Of a stretch of 64,000 nucleotides of DNA, positions 1-12,198 are shown one piece after another. The notes beneath the pieces are model-generated. The model saw only the letters and a program-made list of their open reading frames with translations. It had not been told where the DNA came from and searched no databases. Each line of letters opens with the position of its first letter. Within the stretch, counting starts at the first letter, position 1. The DNA is from Alnus glutinosa (Eukaryota > Streptophyta > Magnoliopsida > Fagales > Betulaceae), in contig NC_084890.1 in assembly GCF_958979055.1 (NCBI RefSeq), positions 32,843,116 to 32,907,115 on the forward strand, in the 5' to 3' direction. A program made the translations under genes and the position numbers.

Positions 1-66
1 TAATTTGCTAGTTAAAAAAAGCACTTCCAACTAGATTGCAGAAAGAAAGACATGGAGAAAAAAAAA

Positions 67-85
67 GGGGGGGGGGGGGGGGGGG
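67..85. repeat. Poly-G tract
   Basis: A run of about 19 G directly follows an A-rich stretch, inside the presumed intron of the WD40 gene. Long G homopolymers are rare in plant DNA, so this could be an assembly or polishing artefact. Confidence 0.8.
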
Positions 86-238
86 CACTTTTCATGCCTT
101 CTTACCTTCCCCTTGAGAGCACTTTTTTTGAATGTTCTAATGAATGGAGGGACTCATTTTCAATAACAAAAAGATGAACCTTCCATGTATGATTGCAACA
201 TTGGAACAGCCTTGTAAAAAATGTATCACACGCACATG

Positions 239-323
239 GGAGACATTATTTTATGCTAGCAGCAATACGTGCTTCATAGGAGACATGTACATTCCATTGC
301 TGCTAGCTTAAAATAATGTCTCC
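239..323. repeat. Short foldback (MITE-like hairpin)
   Basis: Arms 239-266 and 296-323 are inverted copies over 28 bp with one mismatch, separated by a 29-bp loop. It lies in the intron of the WD40 gene. It could be a tiny MITE or the relic of a hairpin RNA locus. Confidence 0.75.
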
Positions 324-531
324 ATCTGTAATTCTTGGTTCAAACCCTTTTCTACTGGGTGAAAGATTCCTCTTTGCATTTATTGCAGTTCTTTCTTCTT
401 GAGTATTCTAATTGTAATACACTTGTTATTCCAAATAAATTTCCATTATATATATATATATATATAAATGTACCAAAAAGGGAGGAGAGAGAGAGAGAGA
501 TTTTCATTCTTAGGTTTGCATACTTTTCCAG

Positions 532-1109
532 GTAAAACTATATGATCATCGTCTAATCCAGAGAGGGGCTATACAATCTTATGAAGGGCTTGTTAACTCC
601 CATACTCGTATACAGCTTGCGGTTGACCCATCCGAGAAATTTATGATGTCAGGTATTGAAGTGCTTGCTATTTAACTAGTGACAGTTTCAGAAATTTGAG
701 CTTTTCTGATATTTTATTCATATTAGGTGGAGAGGACTGCAAATTACGGCTTTGGAGTATCAAGTCTGGTGAATTGCTCTTTGAGGATAAATTTTCCAAT
801 TCAGTCCCTTCAACTGTGTGCTGGCATAGTGCTGAAAGTATCTGGCTTTCTTCTTAGTTTCTCATCCTATTAATTTTTATTTTTTTTGACTTCATACTTT
901 ATATAGATATTTTATAGGAGTAATGCTCAGATGCTCTTTGACATATTTTATTTTTCCAATTTACAAACTTAGTATTCACCATCTGCGTAGGATTGATGGG
1001 AGTGCAAGATGAATGGCAAAGCTATACAGAGTATCTATATCAGCAGAGATATGGTTTGGAGGCATGGCTGGGATCTCATGAAGGACTGTTGTACATGCAT
1101 TGGCCATGA
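532..1109 (+). CDS. DCAF4-like WD40 repeat protein, last three exons (5' partial)
   Basis: Three exons can be joined in frame with GT-AG borders: 532-652, 727-837 and 991-1109, ending in TGA. The first reads [19 protein letters not shown] and continues [20 protein letters not shown]. The second contains [18 protein letters not shown], a WD40 blade with its LRLW end. The last ends [16 protein letters not shown]. This order resembles the C-terminus of plant DCAF4-like WD40 proteins, which act as substrate receptors of CUL4-DDB1 ubiquitin ligases; that role comes from the family. The N-terminal exons lie left of the window, since 1-531 reads as intron. An alternative acceptor 18 nt upstream of 991 would also keep the frame. 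Identity as a WD40 C-terminus is fairly sure; the DCAF4 assignment rests on memory. Confidence 0.68.
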
Positions 1110-3654
1110 GTTTATTGAGCAGCAGTAATATATGTCTCAAGTGTATAGTTGGTGATGAGATTCTGGTTCTGAAAAGCAGTTCCCCTCAAACGTTCAAAAC
1201 ATTATACTTCCTCTGATATGGATGAGCACAGCAATGGCAATACTAACAGCACAGAGGGCCTTTGTGTACTAAATCACTAGGCGATGCCATATTTTGGTGC
1301 TAAGAGATAGCTATCGATGTAAGCAGGGTGAAAGAGTAATGCTCTTGGCCCGTTTCAGCTCAGTTTTCCTTGTAAGGGCTGCAGAATATTAGTTTTGAAT
1401 TTTCCCTTACAGTTTTGATGTATATAGTAGTTGAGTAGAACTGAACGAACATGTACCTTCCAAGAAGAAGTCTATGGGATTTGAGATAGTTTTTAATGGC
1501 TTGAAGAAATGTGAGATGCGGTTTTGAGATTTTTCTGGATCATTGTCAGATGAGGACTTATAACTATATTAATCAAATGAAGGTTGGATTTCATGCAAAG
1601 GGCTCCAAGTATGATTGCGATGTTAAGGGAATATCAGATGAGGCTGTGAAGAAAATCTCATAATGATGAGGCCAAATAAAGTTTGTGTATAGATAGTGGA
1701 AGACAAAATGACACGACTCTAAATTGGTTCTTGTGAATGGCTAGTGATCATGATATCTACTTGTTTTGCCTTTTCACATATCATATATCATTGTTGAGGG
1801 AAAAGAGATGAAATTGCTGTCCGAATTGTTAACGATTTGTGCAGTAAATGTGAAAGAACTCTTATGGTGTTTATTTGCCTGAACAAATTTTTGGTAGTCA
1901 GCCTATTTGTTAGTGCGAGTGGTCTCCATAGAGCTCTCTCACATTTTTTGTCTCTGTCTGTATTGCTAGCAGTCGGTCAGAAAATTAGCAACCCATACAG
2001 AAAATTGCTAGGAATCTGAATTCATTATGGAGGGTCAATTCAAGTTGGTGTTCTCGGATACCGTGCATGCACACCATGAGTCCTTGGTACAATCTGATTT
2101 AACCCAACCATGCAGTCTACATTTACTGTCGATCTTAGCATATCATAATTGTAATTACTAATCACAACTTCACTTTTGGTAAAGAAAAGCTATATGTGTG
2201 CACTTTAATCACTTTTATCAAGGGAGACAAGCAGTTCTTTTGCTCTCTTTCTGGATGACTAGACTGCTGGTGTTTTCCAAAGATTGGTTTCTAACTTTTG
2301 AGTTCTATCTACAGCTACTGTATCTCAAGGGGCAGGTCAAGTCATACTTCTGTAGCCTGAGTTGAGTCTTTGTTACAAAAGTTTCTTAAAGTGTTAAAAC
2401 TCACTCAAAATCAAAAGCAACGACAGAATGATGCTTTGATTGCCAAAAGCAAACCACCTTACCTCCTGTTATAGACATGTAGAACTTAGAAAGAGGGGGG
2501 AGAAATGAAAAAGGCAAAGATTATCAAAATCTATGTGTCTCTGTCTTGACTTAAACATGCTTTTTCTCTAACGTTTTCACTACGATGGAAAGTTGATCAT
2601 CGAATAATCTTGATGTTACAAATATATATCTCTTTGCTTTTAGGCATAGTGGAGCTTGATATTTGAACATGAAGTTGTACATTGTTAGTACATATATATA
2701 GTCTAGCCAAGAAGACCTGCTAAGACAAGAAATAGACAGGATTGACTTACTGGAGGTGCCGGTGGAGAATACTCGGATGCCTAAGTGAGTGAGTTACTTG
2801 AGAGAACACAATAGGCAAAAGAGTGAGGAGAGAAACGTGTGCGTACCTCATAGTAGAGTCTATCACCTTACTTATAGGATTGACAATGTTGTTATGGCAA
2901 GTGGGTTTGATATGGAATAATATTGTGTTATATTCCTATGAATAACTTTCCTTCGAGGGATGTTTTAATTGATCCTTGCCTTACTGAGCCAAGTCTAAAT
3001 TGAGGAGACTGTTAATGAGAGGATACCCTTCCTTCTATGATTCCCTTATCATGTGTTCATCGGGCAAGTGTCCGGCGGTCAGCAGTTAGGAGACCGTCTT
3101 GAACCCGTGCGGTAGCAGGCTTTAGTGAATTTAAGTGAATCTTATGGGGCTAGCTCTAGTAAATAGTATCACCATATGCCATACGGTAACCTAAATTCAC
3201 AATTCCAAGAGTCCTACTGCAAGACTTTTCTTTGGTAGAAGTACTCCGATCCACAAGCTTCCATAGTTGCTGATTGTGATAGAGAGAGTAAAAAGTTAAA
3301 AACGATCACTAGAAGCCAGAGTCGTGAGCCATGTTCACCGTTGTCATGAATTAGCGTCCTCACGAGAAGTTGAACCACTACCAAATGCCATTCAGAAAAG
3401 ATCATCAATTAGTCTACCAATCTGTCTCATCATATGGCACGTACTGTCTCTTCTTGTCCTATCTCCTTGAAGTTAATGCGTGCATGCATATCCCCCTGTA
3501 TATATGCCAATCATATTTTTCACTGAATTGCCTTCATTGCATTTGCGAGCCTGATACAGAAAGATTTTTACTGTCTTATTGTGCCAATTTGGAGATTTTT
3601 CCTTTTCCCCATTCTCTGCCTCATTTTTTTTTTTCTTTTGAGTTTTCCGTTCCA
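1110..3654. other. 3' flank and intergenic spacer, possible LTR relic
   Basis: About 1110-1480 is probably the 3' untranslated region of the WD40 gene. I find no convincing gene in the rest. The stretch about 2720-3200 (phrases such as 'cggatgcctaagtgagtgag' and a GC-richer piece near 3060-3110) resembles the composition of decayed LTRs seen again near 13.0 kb, but no termini or target duplications are visible. Confidence 0.4.
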
Positions 3655-4000
3655 CACTACAAAAAATCATGAAATTACTAATGTGCAAAAGTTAACACAT
3701 TACTATTTTTTTTTTAATTTTTTTTTTTATAGATAACACGTGATAACAATATTATGCATGTTACTAAACAATTTAGTGGCATGCTAATATTAACACGTAA
3801 TTCCGTAATGATGTGTAATATTTTGCACGTTACTAGCTAGGTAGTAATGTGGTTAATTTATGTGTTACTATATAGTAACGTGGTAAATTTGTAAATTTAA
3901 CATGTTACTAAATTCACTATTTAGTAACGTGAAAGCTTTGCACGTCACTATTTTAGTGACATGAGGATTTAGCATGTTACTATTGTGGTCATGTGTTAAA
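3655..4000 (+). mobile_element. CACTA (En/Spm-like) transposon terminus
   Basis: It begins with CACTACAAAAAA, the CACTA-superfamily terminal motif. It is followed by many short subterminal repeats of the type TAACACATTACT, GCACGTTACT and AGTAACGTG in both orientations up to about 3990. Arrays like this bind the transposase in En/Spm elements (family knowledge). I do not see the opposite end or any transposase, so this is a terminal fragment or a degraded non-autonomous copy. Confidence 0.65.
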
Positions 4001-7000
4001 ATTGTAAATTTATATGCATAAACCATAAACCTCCCTAATGAACCATATATACCATATATATCAGTAATATTCTATATATATTATTCATGTATACTATATA
4101 GCTAGGGTTTATATATATAGTTTTATTAAACGTTGATAAACCAAAACTATATCAGAAGTACTATATATATATATATAGTATACAGGGTTATGGTATAATA
4201 TATATGTATTTAGTATTTAAGTTGATAAATTTAAAGTATATATTTAAACCTTAACACGATTTTTAATTATTTGCTCTCCCATATTTATATTCTGCGGTTG
4301 ATATATTTTCATTGATCATCAACAAGAACAACCATTAAAAATGAAAACACAAGTTACAATAACAAATACAATCAACCTAGACAAAATGGAAATGGAAATG
4401 GAAATGCCAGCTTTCTCTTTCCATGCCTCAACAATTTTCGTGTCAACGTTACGTATGATTTTGAAAGTTACATCAACTACAAAAAAATAAAAATAAAATA
4501 AAATAAAAAGAAATTAACATATCCTTTAATTTGTATTCCTTGTATGATTTAGATGTCTAAACCTATAATCAATTTGGAAATCAATTTTTCTACACTAGTG
4601 ATCGAAGCTCTACCAAATTGTCGTGGTATATATATTTGTCTTTCTAAAGCAATTTAAATGGGATTATTCCTATAAAGATTAAATTATTTTTGAACTTATT
4701 CCTTAATTAATAGGAGGAATAATTAAGAAAAAAATTCTAAGATTGATGGTTTTTGACCTAACTAACCTATTATAGTAAGACACGTGTCAGTACTCTTATA
4801 TGCGAGTTGTATGAAATTTCTTACGAACCGATTTGTAGGAAATTTCTGTCCCAAACATATATAGCCACGAAGGAATATTCTATTAAAATTTCTGTTGCAT
4901 GTGTATTCTACTGTATTATTTTGTATTCTAACATGCATGTCTAAAAGTTTTATCCTACTTTTCACTCAAATCAGTAAAATTAGGAAAATTAAAGAAATAT
5001 TTCGTTTTTTTTTTTCCTTCCAATATTTTAATTTGGTGTCTTTAATTAATTAATCCTGGGCATTTGGTTAAAACGTACCCAGAAGTATATATATGAATGA
5101 TTAAAAGGCATAGGAATCCGGCCATGAGCAATCATAAAAGGGATATGAATGAATGATGGTAAAAGAAAGTGTTTCAGATCGTATCCATTTGCTTTTCCCA
5201 GAAATATTTGAAAAACTCCTCCGGTCATGATCGATTTAATAACAAGAGCCAAAAAGCTAGGCAAGTAGTAGTTTGTTTGGGAGGATAAAAACAGTGGAGA
5301 AGGGTAAGGCGGACCGGAGAGCTCCAGGCTTTTTAAGGAAGACGACGAGAGAGAATTAATGAATGAATGGCAATGGAAGGAAGGTGCATGGTTCTGATCA
5401 TCAGAAAAAGGAGGGTTAATTAATTGGTTGTAAATTAGAGGAATTGAAAGGAAAGGAAAGAGACCCTTCAATATTTCCACGGCTGCTTTCGCTTTGGATG
5501 CCTGCAGGGTCCGTATGACGACTTTTCACGCAAAACTATGGCGTTTTCTCTCTTTGATTTCCCTTTTCATTATTGCATGCAGTCTCGTCCTAAACAAAAG
5601 CTTCTAACCCACACATTTTTTTTAATCATTATGTCCCTTCCCCGGCCCTTTAATATATTGTTTATCCATCCACCTCGATCAACTTGTATATATATATATA
5701 TATATATATACCACCATGCACCTTAATTAATTGGCTTCAAATTAATAATTGGATTCCCTTAAATATTCCCATGCCAGCTACCAAAATTACAATAACCTCC
5801 TCGATCGCTTAACAACTCCTAATTTGTCTCTCTTCCTCTTCCTTAATTATCTTTGTTTTTAATTAAGCAAATTCTCTATCTCTTCATTATACTTTTCATC
5901 TATCTTTAATTTTCATGGTTAATTTTGATTCAAATGAATATATAATAAATATGAGAAAATATATATGCTTCGTTTGATAAAACGTTTTCCTATTCTCTTT
6001 TGTTTTTTCTTTTTAAAATACATAAAAATATTAACAAATAAGACGATTAATGATCAAATGAGCAGATTAATTAGATTGAGTTGATTGATAATATTTTAAG
6101 TTAAAGCACAATTCATTTTAGAAGTGCATATATAAGCTAGAAAAGTCCAGTTCCATGCATGTATGCACTTTTTATTTTATTTCTTATTTGATGAAGATAT
6201 CTTTTTTCGATGAATATATTTTTTATGAAGACATATATATATCATGCCGCAGACATAGAGAACAAGATTGGTGATGGGCCAATTAATACATATATTCCAG
6301 AACCTTGAGTCAAAACAAAGGACATCCAAGAAAAACTGACTATATATATAAGCATCATATATAAGATATGTTTAATTAAACAGGCCGCTAATTTTATGTT
6401 AAATTTACGGATCGTGTCAAAAAAATTTAATTATAAATGTCGAGTGTCAAGGCATAAGTATAAAATTATATATATAGGTAAACCCTTACCCGACCCATTT
6501 AATTAAACGTGTTATAACCTTCAATCCAAATCTTTTAATTTTGTGTTGAATTCGCGTGTTGCGTAGAAAATTGTCGGTGTTAATTCAAAGTATTTTGGTG
6601 ACCTTTTAATATATACTTTCAATTTTTCTTTTTGGGTTTTGCCCGGGATATATAATTGCCCAAAAAAAAAAAAAATTGATTCTTGTCTTTTCCATTATAC
6701 CAAAGAACATTGTCTTTTCTTCTTTCGGTGAAATTATAAACGAATATAGTAATGGGAACCGACTCTTGTCTAGTAGTTAAACAAGTGCTTCTCCTAATCA
6801 TATATACAAATCAAACAGAGCCAAAAAGCAAGAATATCCTTTATAATATTTATATATATATATATATAAAATAAAAATAAAAAATAAGAAGAAAACAGTA
6901 ATCCCTTTCATCCACAAAGAAAAGGGAAAGGAATCTTCAAACACATTAGTAGGTGGAGGAGGGCGGCATAATGATGAGTATTCCACAAATGAAGAAACCA

Positions 7001-7222
7001 AAGATCAATACTAGAATCTCATATACATATCTTCATGCATGGTTAAATGATTGGTTGGTAGGTTCTGTTTGGAAACAATAATAAGAATAAACTGTAGAGA
7101 TATTTCACTATTAATGTAGTAATCCTAACTATATATATATATATATAAATGCCAAAAACACAAACCACAAAGATGGAGAAAACCCTTCTCCTTCTTTTTT
7201 TTTTTGCACTTTGTTTGCTTGC
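4001..7222. other. AT-rich intergenic region
   Basis: No supportable gene. It holds (TA)n tracts near 4160-4180, 5685-5710 and 6850-6868. A member of a dispersed repeat (phrases such as 'cccgacccatttaattaaac') lies at about 6380-6560. A 144-codon open frame on the minus strand near 5046-5480 has no recognisable domain. Confidence 0.5.
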
Positions 7223-7582
7223 TTACCTATTCGAAATGGGATTTGGACCACTTGGAACTTCATGTTCGCTGGCATTGAAGATCTTTTCTTGCCATGGCAA
7301 TGGCGGTTTACTACCTTGGAATAACCTTCCTCTCCTTCGAACATGGACGGCATTAGTCGCCGTTGATAGGGTTTTGCATGTTGAGTCGGTCTTGGACTTG
7401 CCACCGCCATGTCTTCTTGAAGTAAATTCCACACTGTTTCTCTTCAAGCCAGCTCCATCTCTAATATTGGTAACAGGTGGGAAGCTATTTTTCTTGTCAG
7501 CCATGGTGGTATCAGACATAAGTAGTAGAAAGAAGAAGAGGGACAAAGAAGTAAGATAGGGAGTTTGAACATCAGTAGCCAT
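7223..7582 (-). CDS. CLE41/CLE44-type precursor of TDIF peptide
   Basis: This intronless frame encodes a 119-aa pre-propeptide. The start at 7582 is chosen because it is followed at once by a secretion signal (ATG-ACT-like N-terminus, then LSLFFFLLLM). A variable basic propeptide follows, and the C-terminus is HEVPSGPNPISN (residues 107-118) plus one Arg. That dodecapeptide is identical to TDIF, the CLE41/CLE44 ligand. In known systems it is secreted by phloem, perceived by the TDR/PXY receptor kinase, blocks xylem differentiation and promotes cambial division through WOX4. The size fits the family. An in-frame upstream ATG at 7678 would put 32 residues ahead of the signal peptide, so it is unlikely to be used. 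The presumed 5' leader contains two (GA)n tracts. Family identity is nearly certain; which paralog is not. Confidence 0.93.
   Translation of the reverse strand: MATDVQTPYLTSLSLFFFLLLMSDTTMADKKNSFPPVTNIRDGAGLKRNSVEFTSRRHGGGKSKTDSTCKTLSTATNAVHVRRRGRLFQGSKPPLPWQEKIFNASEHEVPSGPNPISNR
7229..7264 (-). other. TDIF dodecapeptide coding segment
   Basis: These 36 bases encode HEVPSGPNPISN, the mature CLE ligand. The two inner prolines at peptide positions 4 and 7 are the usual hydroxylation sites in TDIF. One extra Arg codon precedes the TAA stop and would have to be trimmed. Confidence 0.93.
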
Positions 7583-7732
7583 GCAAAATGAAATATATAT
7601 TATAAAATCATCCAACAGGTCTCTTAAGTACTCAAGGGTTGGCCATGTTAAAAGCTCAGAGCTCAAGATATATGGCAAAGAGAGGTCATGTTGAGACTGA
7701 TACCTTGTAGGGCTTATTATAAGAATTCAAAT

Positions 7733-7888
7733 GAGAGAGAGAGAGAGAGAGAGAGACTTGAAAAATAGAAAAGAGGAAAGCAAGGGGTGGTGAATTGCTT
7801 TAACAATGCCTTTGAGGTGATGAGGAGATGGATTGCTTTAACATGTCTTGTGGTGGTGACAGTGGGGGGAAAAAGAAAATGTGTATGT

Positions 7889-7921
<33 letters not shown>
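7733..7921. repeat. (GA)n microsatellites upstream of the CLE gene
   Basis: Two GA tracts, at about 7733-7756 and 7891-7921, lie 150-340 bp upstream of the CLE start. In the transcribed orientation they read (CT)n. Such tracts are common in plant 5' leaders and core promoters, so they may belong to the 5' UTR or promoter. Confidence 0.7.
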
Positions 7922-7923
<2 letters not shown>

Positions 7924-8079
7924 TGATCTTTGTTTGACCTTTATGACAGAGAACGCTCCCTTGAAAGCAAGCCCATAGTCCCCTGGCAGGAGGACCAAGT
8001 AGAGCCCACTCACAAAATGGTGCATAAATTTTTATACGTGGAGAAAAAAAAAATTGTAAACAATTCGGTCGTTAAAGAC

Positions 8080-8242
8080 GAGTAGCGTTACTCTTCACAT
8101 TTATTCATTTTACACCGATTAATATAACATATTTTAAGTAATTTTAAATATAAATTACTTTTTTATTTTTTTTAACTTCAAATATATCATGTCAACAACT
8201 AATATAAAATAAGTGTGATATAAAGAGTGAGTACCATTACTC
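8080..8242. mobile_element. MITE with GAGTA-type termini
   Basis: The left end 'gagtagcgttactc' and the right end '..accattactc' are imperfect inverted repeats. The match continues inward ('cacatttattcattttacacc' against the reverse complement of the right arm), giving a foldback of about 160 bp with no coding capacity. Elements with similar ends occur at 38.6 and 47.5 kb. Confidence 0.6.
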
Positions 8243-10092
8243 TTTAGAGATATAGGATAACCTTGAACATGTGTTCATGCAGCCCACGCATCAAGCATTA
8301 AAATATCAAAAGAAACTAGTGCAGGCTTCTTGCTCAAGCTTTTCATATTTTTATATCAAATATCAGATGAAAAATCAAAAATCTATTTTCATTGGAATTG
8401 GTGATGGTATGATCATGTAAACATTGTCTACGGTTTGTGCTACAACAATAACTACAATGATTAATTGCAGTTATTATTGTAATTAAGAAGTTGCGATAAA
8501 TAATAATTTATAATCATCATCATCATCATCCAAGTTTACTGTTTTTAGGTTCATTAAGCTCCTCTAATCCTCTATAACGTTAAGTTTATGAATGATCAAG
8601 TTGATGAGGCCGAAAAATAAAAGGAACCAATGGTAAAGGGCTTCTATGTTTCATTCCTTTAAAACCCAAAGGGGAATAATGGCTACTTCAAACCCAAGAG
8701 GATTTGAAGCCCAAAAATAAAAAGCCCAATCTGTCACGCTTCTAGGCCTAAAAGGTGTCGTGCTCTTTCAGATTACCATGCTACTAATTAATTGCTAGTC
8801 CGGATAAACACAAAGGTGTGTAATTGTACCCACTACAAGTAGGAACAGGAGAGCCGGTTAATTTTAAAATGAGAGGGTGATATTGTCATTTTATATTTTT
8901 TGAGATAATTTTGCCGTTCCATTTTAAAGAACCTACTCCTCTCCAGTTTATTTGAAGTGAAAAGAATCCACGTGCCTCCATGTAAGACCTTCACGTGAGC
9001 CACATATTGGTTCAATGGACCTCCAAAACCCAAATTTCATAGGGCCTACCGATGAATCCTAGCCTTATCTTCATCTAAGTGGCCAAAGCGTTAGAATATT
9101 TGCCTAGAGCCCCGCTAGGAATAAGGGCAATAAGCCACCAGAGGAGCCCAAAACTAAGAAAATGCCTGGCGATCAAACCGGCAGTTAACGTTGATTCACT
9201 TTTAGGATGCACCTCACCCCGGTGAAACGCACCACAACTAGTCCCCTCTCCCTGGAGGTTAGGTGACAGCTTCCCACCCCATAAACCTTAAAATAATGAT
9301 TTTTATATGTGGGACTGATATGCATGGGTTCCACACTCCAATATATCTTGATGTGCAATTGTTGTACACATGAATTTTGTGCAAGTAATACTCTCCTAAA
9401 CTTTACTAATATTCGAGAAAGTGAATATTCACCCCTTGGTTATATGACCAAAACAACCCTAAATTCCCTCAATAGAATGCCATGCCAACTGAAGGCCTCC
9501 GCAACCTTATGCCAAAGATGGTAGGAACTCCGGTCTATAAATATAAGTCGAGTTAGGTCAAAATAGAAGAATCTTAAAAACACACTAGAATGAATTCTAA
9601 CATTTTTCTAAGTCAAAACCCCCGTATAAGGTATTCATCTTATTCTTATCCTTGCTCTGCCTAACTATTTTCCTTCTTAATTACTCATACCGACCTAGTC
9701 ACGGGAGGTAGTTCTGCCGGAATTCTGTTGGACCTCTCTAGCTAACTGTTTTCTTTGCCTGCAGACTCCCTTCGTGCCAATAGACCCCTTATTGCTTGGC
9801 ATACTTGTCTCAGGTTAGAGTAATTTATACCAAACATATCATGTACTTAATTAGCAGCAACAAACAAACTGAGCAAGAGATTCCTAACAATTAAAAAGAT
9901 GGTATATGGGAAGTACAATGGACGAGTACTGTAAAGTTATTCTATTTCTTTCTCGCACTGATAACTTTGAAGCTATAGATTCTTAAATGACAATGTCTTC
10001 GATCATGCAGCAGCAGCAGCAGAAGCAATACAACGTAAAGTAGCAAGTAAGTGAAACAACAGAAAGCATGATAGTATATATATAGAAAGAAA
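8243..10092. other. Intergenic region with LTR-like relic
   Basis: No gene is supportable. The part at about 9040-9830 is less AT-rich and carries phrases typical of plant gypsy LTR ends (a 'ctaactattttc' stretch followed by a 'gacctagtcacgggaggtag' block). No PBS, polypurine tract or target duplication is seen, so the LTR reading is only a suggestion. Confidence 0.35.
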
Positions 10093-10635
10093 TTATTTAT
10101 GAGAGTTGACAAAATCGCATTTGGTTCGGATTTCGCCTTCATGTGGACCTGTGAGGACTTGTACATTCCCAAGCTTTGCCATGGAAACCGCAAACTGGTA
10201 CAAGAAGAGGGAGGGTTGGTAAGCCAATGCGCTGACAAGAGGCGCAGTCCTTGGATCAGAATACAGCTTTGCATCTGTGGATAAGAGTCCCATCTTCTTT
10301 GGAAGATTAGCGTAGTACACAGCATCAAACTTCGTTGGGGTCGTAGCATCAAGGTCAACCAAGTCCGACGCCCATCTGCATTTTCTTTTCAAGAAGTTCA
10401 AATATTTTCCATCAATGGATGGATCTGGTTTCCCTGTCCCGCTGTAGTTAAAGACCCTTTGTTGGATGGAACCACAAGAAGCCCTTCCAATGGTGTGTGC
10501 CCCTGCATAACATTTTGCACCATAAGAGTGATACTAGCTAGCTAGTACTTCCAAGTTCCAACTGGACAAAGAGAACATCAAACACTTCTCTTCAATTGTG
10601 TCGGAGTTTACACGGAATGCATATATACCAACTCC

Positions 10636-10666
<31 letters not shown>

Positions 10667-11737
10667 GAATTCAACACGAAATTAGTCGAAAAGCGAAACC
10701 ACTCTTACCTTTGCCCCCTACAAAATTTTAGAAAATGCACAAACGTTTGATTTTTGTTTTTCAAATGGACCCCCCAAAATTATTTTTTACATCTATTTTT
10801 TTTTTTTTTTTCTAGTTTTGTCCCATTTTGTCCAAATATTAAAGTTCTACTGCCCTTAAATTAGCGAATTAAGGTTGAAGAGTTTGACCTATTTAATTAA
10901 ATGAGTTAGGTTAGGGTTGACCTATATAGTCTTATACTGATCATGCATTAACACGGCCCAATTCCGACATATATATGACACTAATTAAGACTTGCAAATT
11001 TTGACACGACTAGTAAACATGAAATGAATCCGGTCAACCTAAAATTAGTGGATTAGGGTTGAGTGGTCTGACATGTTTATTAAATATATCGGATTAGAGT
11101 TGACCTATATATATAGTTTTATATTCATGCTTTAATACGACCCGAATCCAACACACACGAACACGAATTGCAATCCTTATATATATATATATATATATAT
11201 ATGGGCTATAGTTGGTTCACCTGAAAGAATAGCCAAATCAACGACATTCAACCCCTTGGACTGGAAAAACTCAATCATAGAAGTCATGTCTTCGTCACCC
11301 ATTGGCACTGATTCAGCTTCTTTGGCAAAAGAAACTAGGCCATCTTTCCTTCCGTATGAGACCGCCCAATAAGGACCTCCAACAAAGACAGTCGCATCCC
11401 GAGCAGCTGCTGTCAGGATATCTGCGCAAGAGACTGTTTGCGGGCACTTCTTCTCAATCTCCGCTTTGATATCATTAATCACATCGAATCCTCTTAGTGT
11501 CTTGCTCGCTTCAGCCCTCCTTTCACTTCCCTCATGGTCTAAAAGAACAGAACCATCACATCCCTGCGTTGTATAACAACAAAATGAATGCATAAATACA
11601 TATGATTGACTTCTTTTATTGAACTAAAGGAAGCTCGTTTGCATGGAGCATGATCGTCTATAATTATATGTCCGAAGCGTAGATAATTTTTTGCAGGTGA
11701 TAATTCTCTACAATTCGGGTGAATAATCGCAAACGAT

Positions 11738-11798
<61 letters not shown>

Positions 11799-12097
11799 GA
11801 TCGTATAGAAAACATTCTCACCCTAACGGAGCAGTCATGAAAGTGCAACCTAATGAGACTGGCAGCGAGGGTGTAATCCTTTTGAAACCATTGTTTCAAT
11901 TTTCTATTGATAATAGCCTCAGCATCTGGACATTTCTGTTGATAATAAGAAAATGATAGGCAGTCTTCGAAAGGCGAGGCCTCTGACAACGTATGAATCT
12001 TCAAAACATCAGAGGCCACGCCGGGGAGGGCAGAGGCTGAAATCAAGAGTCCTAGACCAAGGAGGAAATAGAGGAGTACTGAAATTGAGGAATTCAT
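10093..12097 (-). CDS. Class III peroxidase, peroxidase 7-like
   Basis: Three exons join as 12097-11822, 11563-11221 and 10502-10093, encoding 342 aa. A signal peptide (residues about 1-24) is followed by a secretory haem peroxidase. Visible features are RLHFHDC with catalytic Arg83, Phe86 and distal His87, then GCDGSVLLD, VSCADILTAAARDA, and LSGAHTIG with proximal haem-binding His209 at the exon 2/3 join. RCRWASDLVDLD and the end QFAVSMAKLGNVQVLTG follow. Such enzymes oxidise phenolics with H2O2 in the apoplast (lignin, suberin, wall cross-linking). LTAAARDAT, GGPYW and CRWAS match the peroxidase 7 subfamily as I remember it. Long (AT)n tracts sit in both introns and just upstream of the start. 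Reading frame, catalytic residues and splice sites all look intact. Confidence 0.92.
10860..11180. repeat. Dispersed repeat in peroxidase intron 2
   Basis: Two tandemly placed copies of a motif set (phrases such as 'gggttgacctatatagtctt', 'taatacgacccgaatccaac', 'gaacacgaattgcaatcc') fill most of the intron. Related copies occur near 6.4, 17.1, 27.2 and 44.5 kb. The class of the element is not clear. Confidence 0.55.
11741..11792. repeat. (AT)n microsatellite in peroxidase intron 1
   Basis: An uninterrupted (AT)n tract of about 26 units lies in the 258-bp first intron. Others are at about 10641-10665 and 11180-11202 in intron 2, and at 12157-12193 just upstream of the start codon. Confidence 0.85.
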
Positions 12098-12151
12098 GAT
12101 TTCTGTCCCAAGGAAGGAGAATTTTCGATTGTGGGGTTTTGGTAGACTTCG

Positions 12152-12198
<47 letters not shown>

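Noticed and set aside
5046-5480. 144-codon open frame on the minus strand
   Set aside because: No recognisable domain, low-complexity Ser/Pro/Phe content and no splice or promoter context. Probably chance in a locally less AT-rich stretch.
7149-7559. 136-codon plus frame opposite the CLE gene
   Set aside because: The minus strand carries the signal peptide and the exact TDIF motif; the plus frame is antisense.
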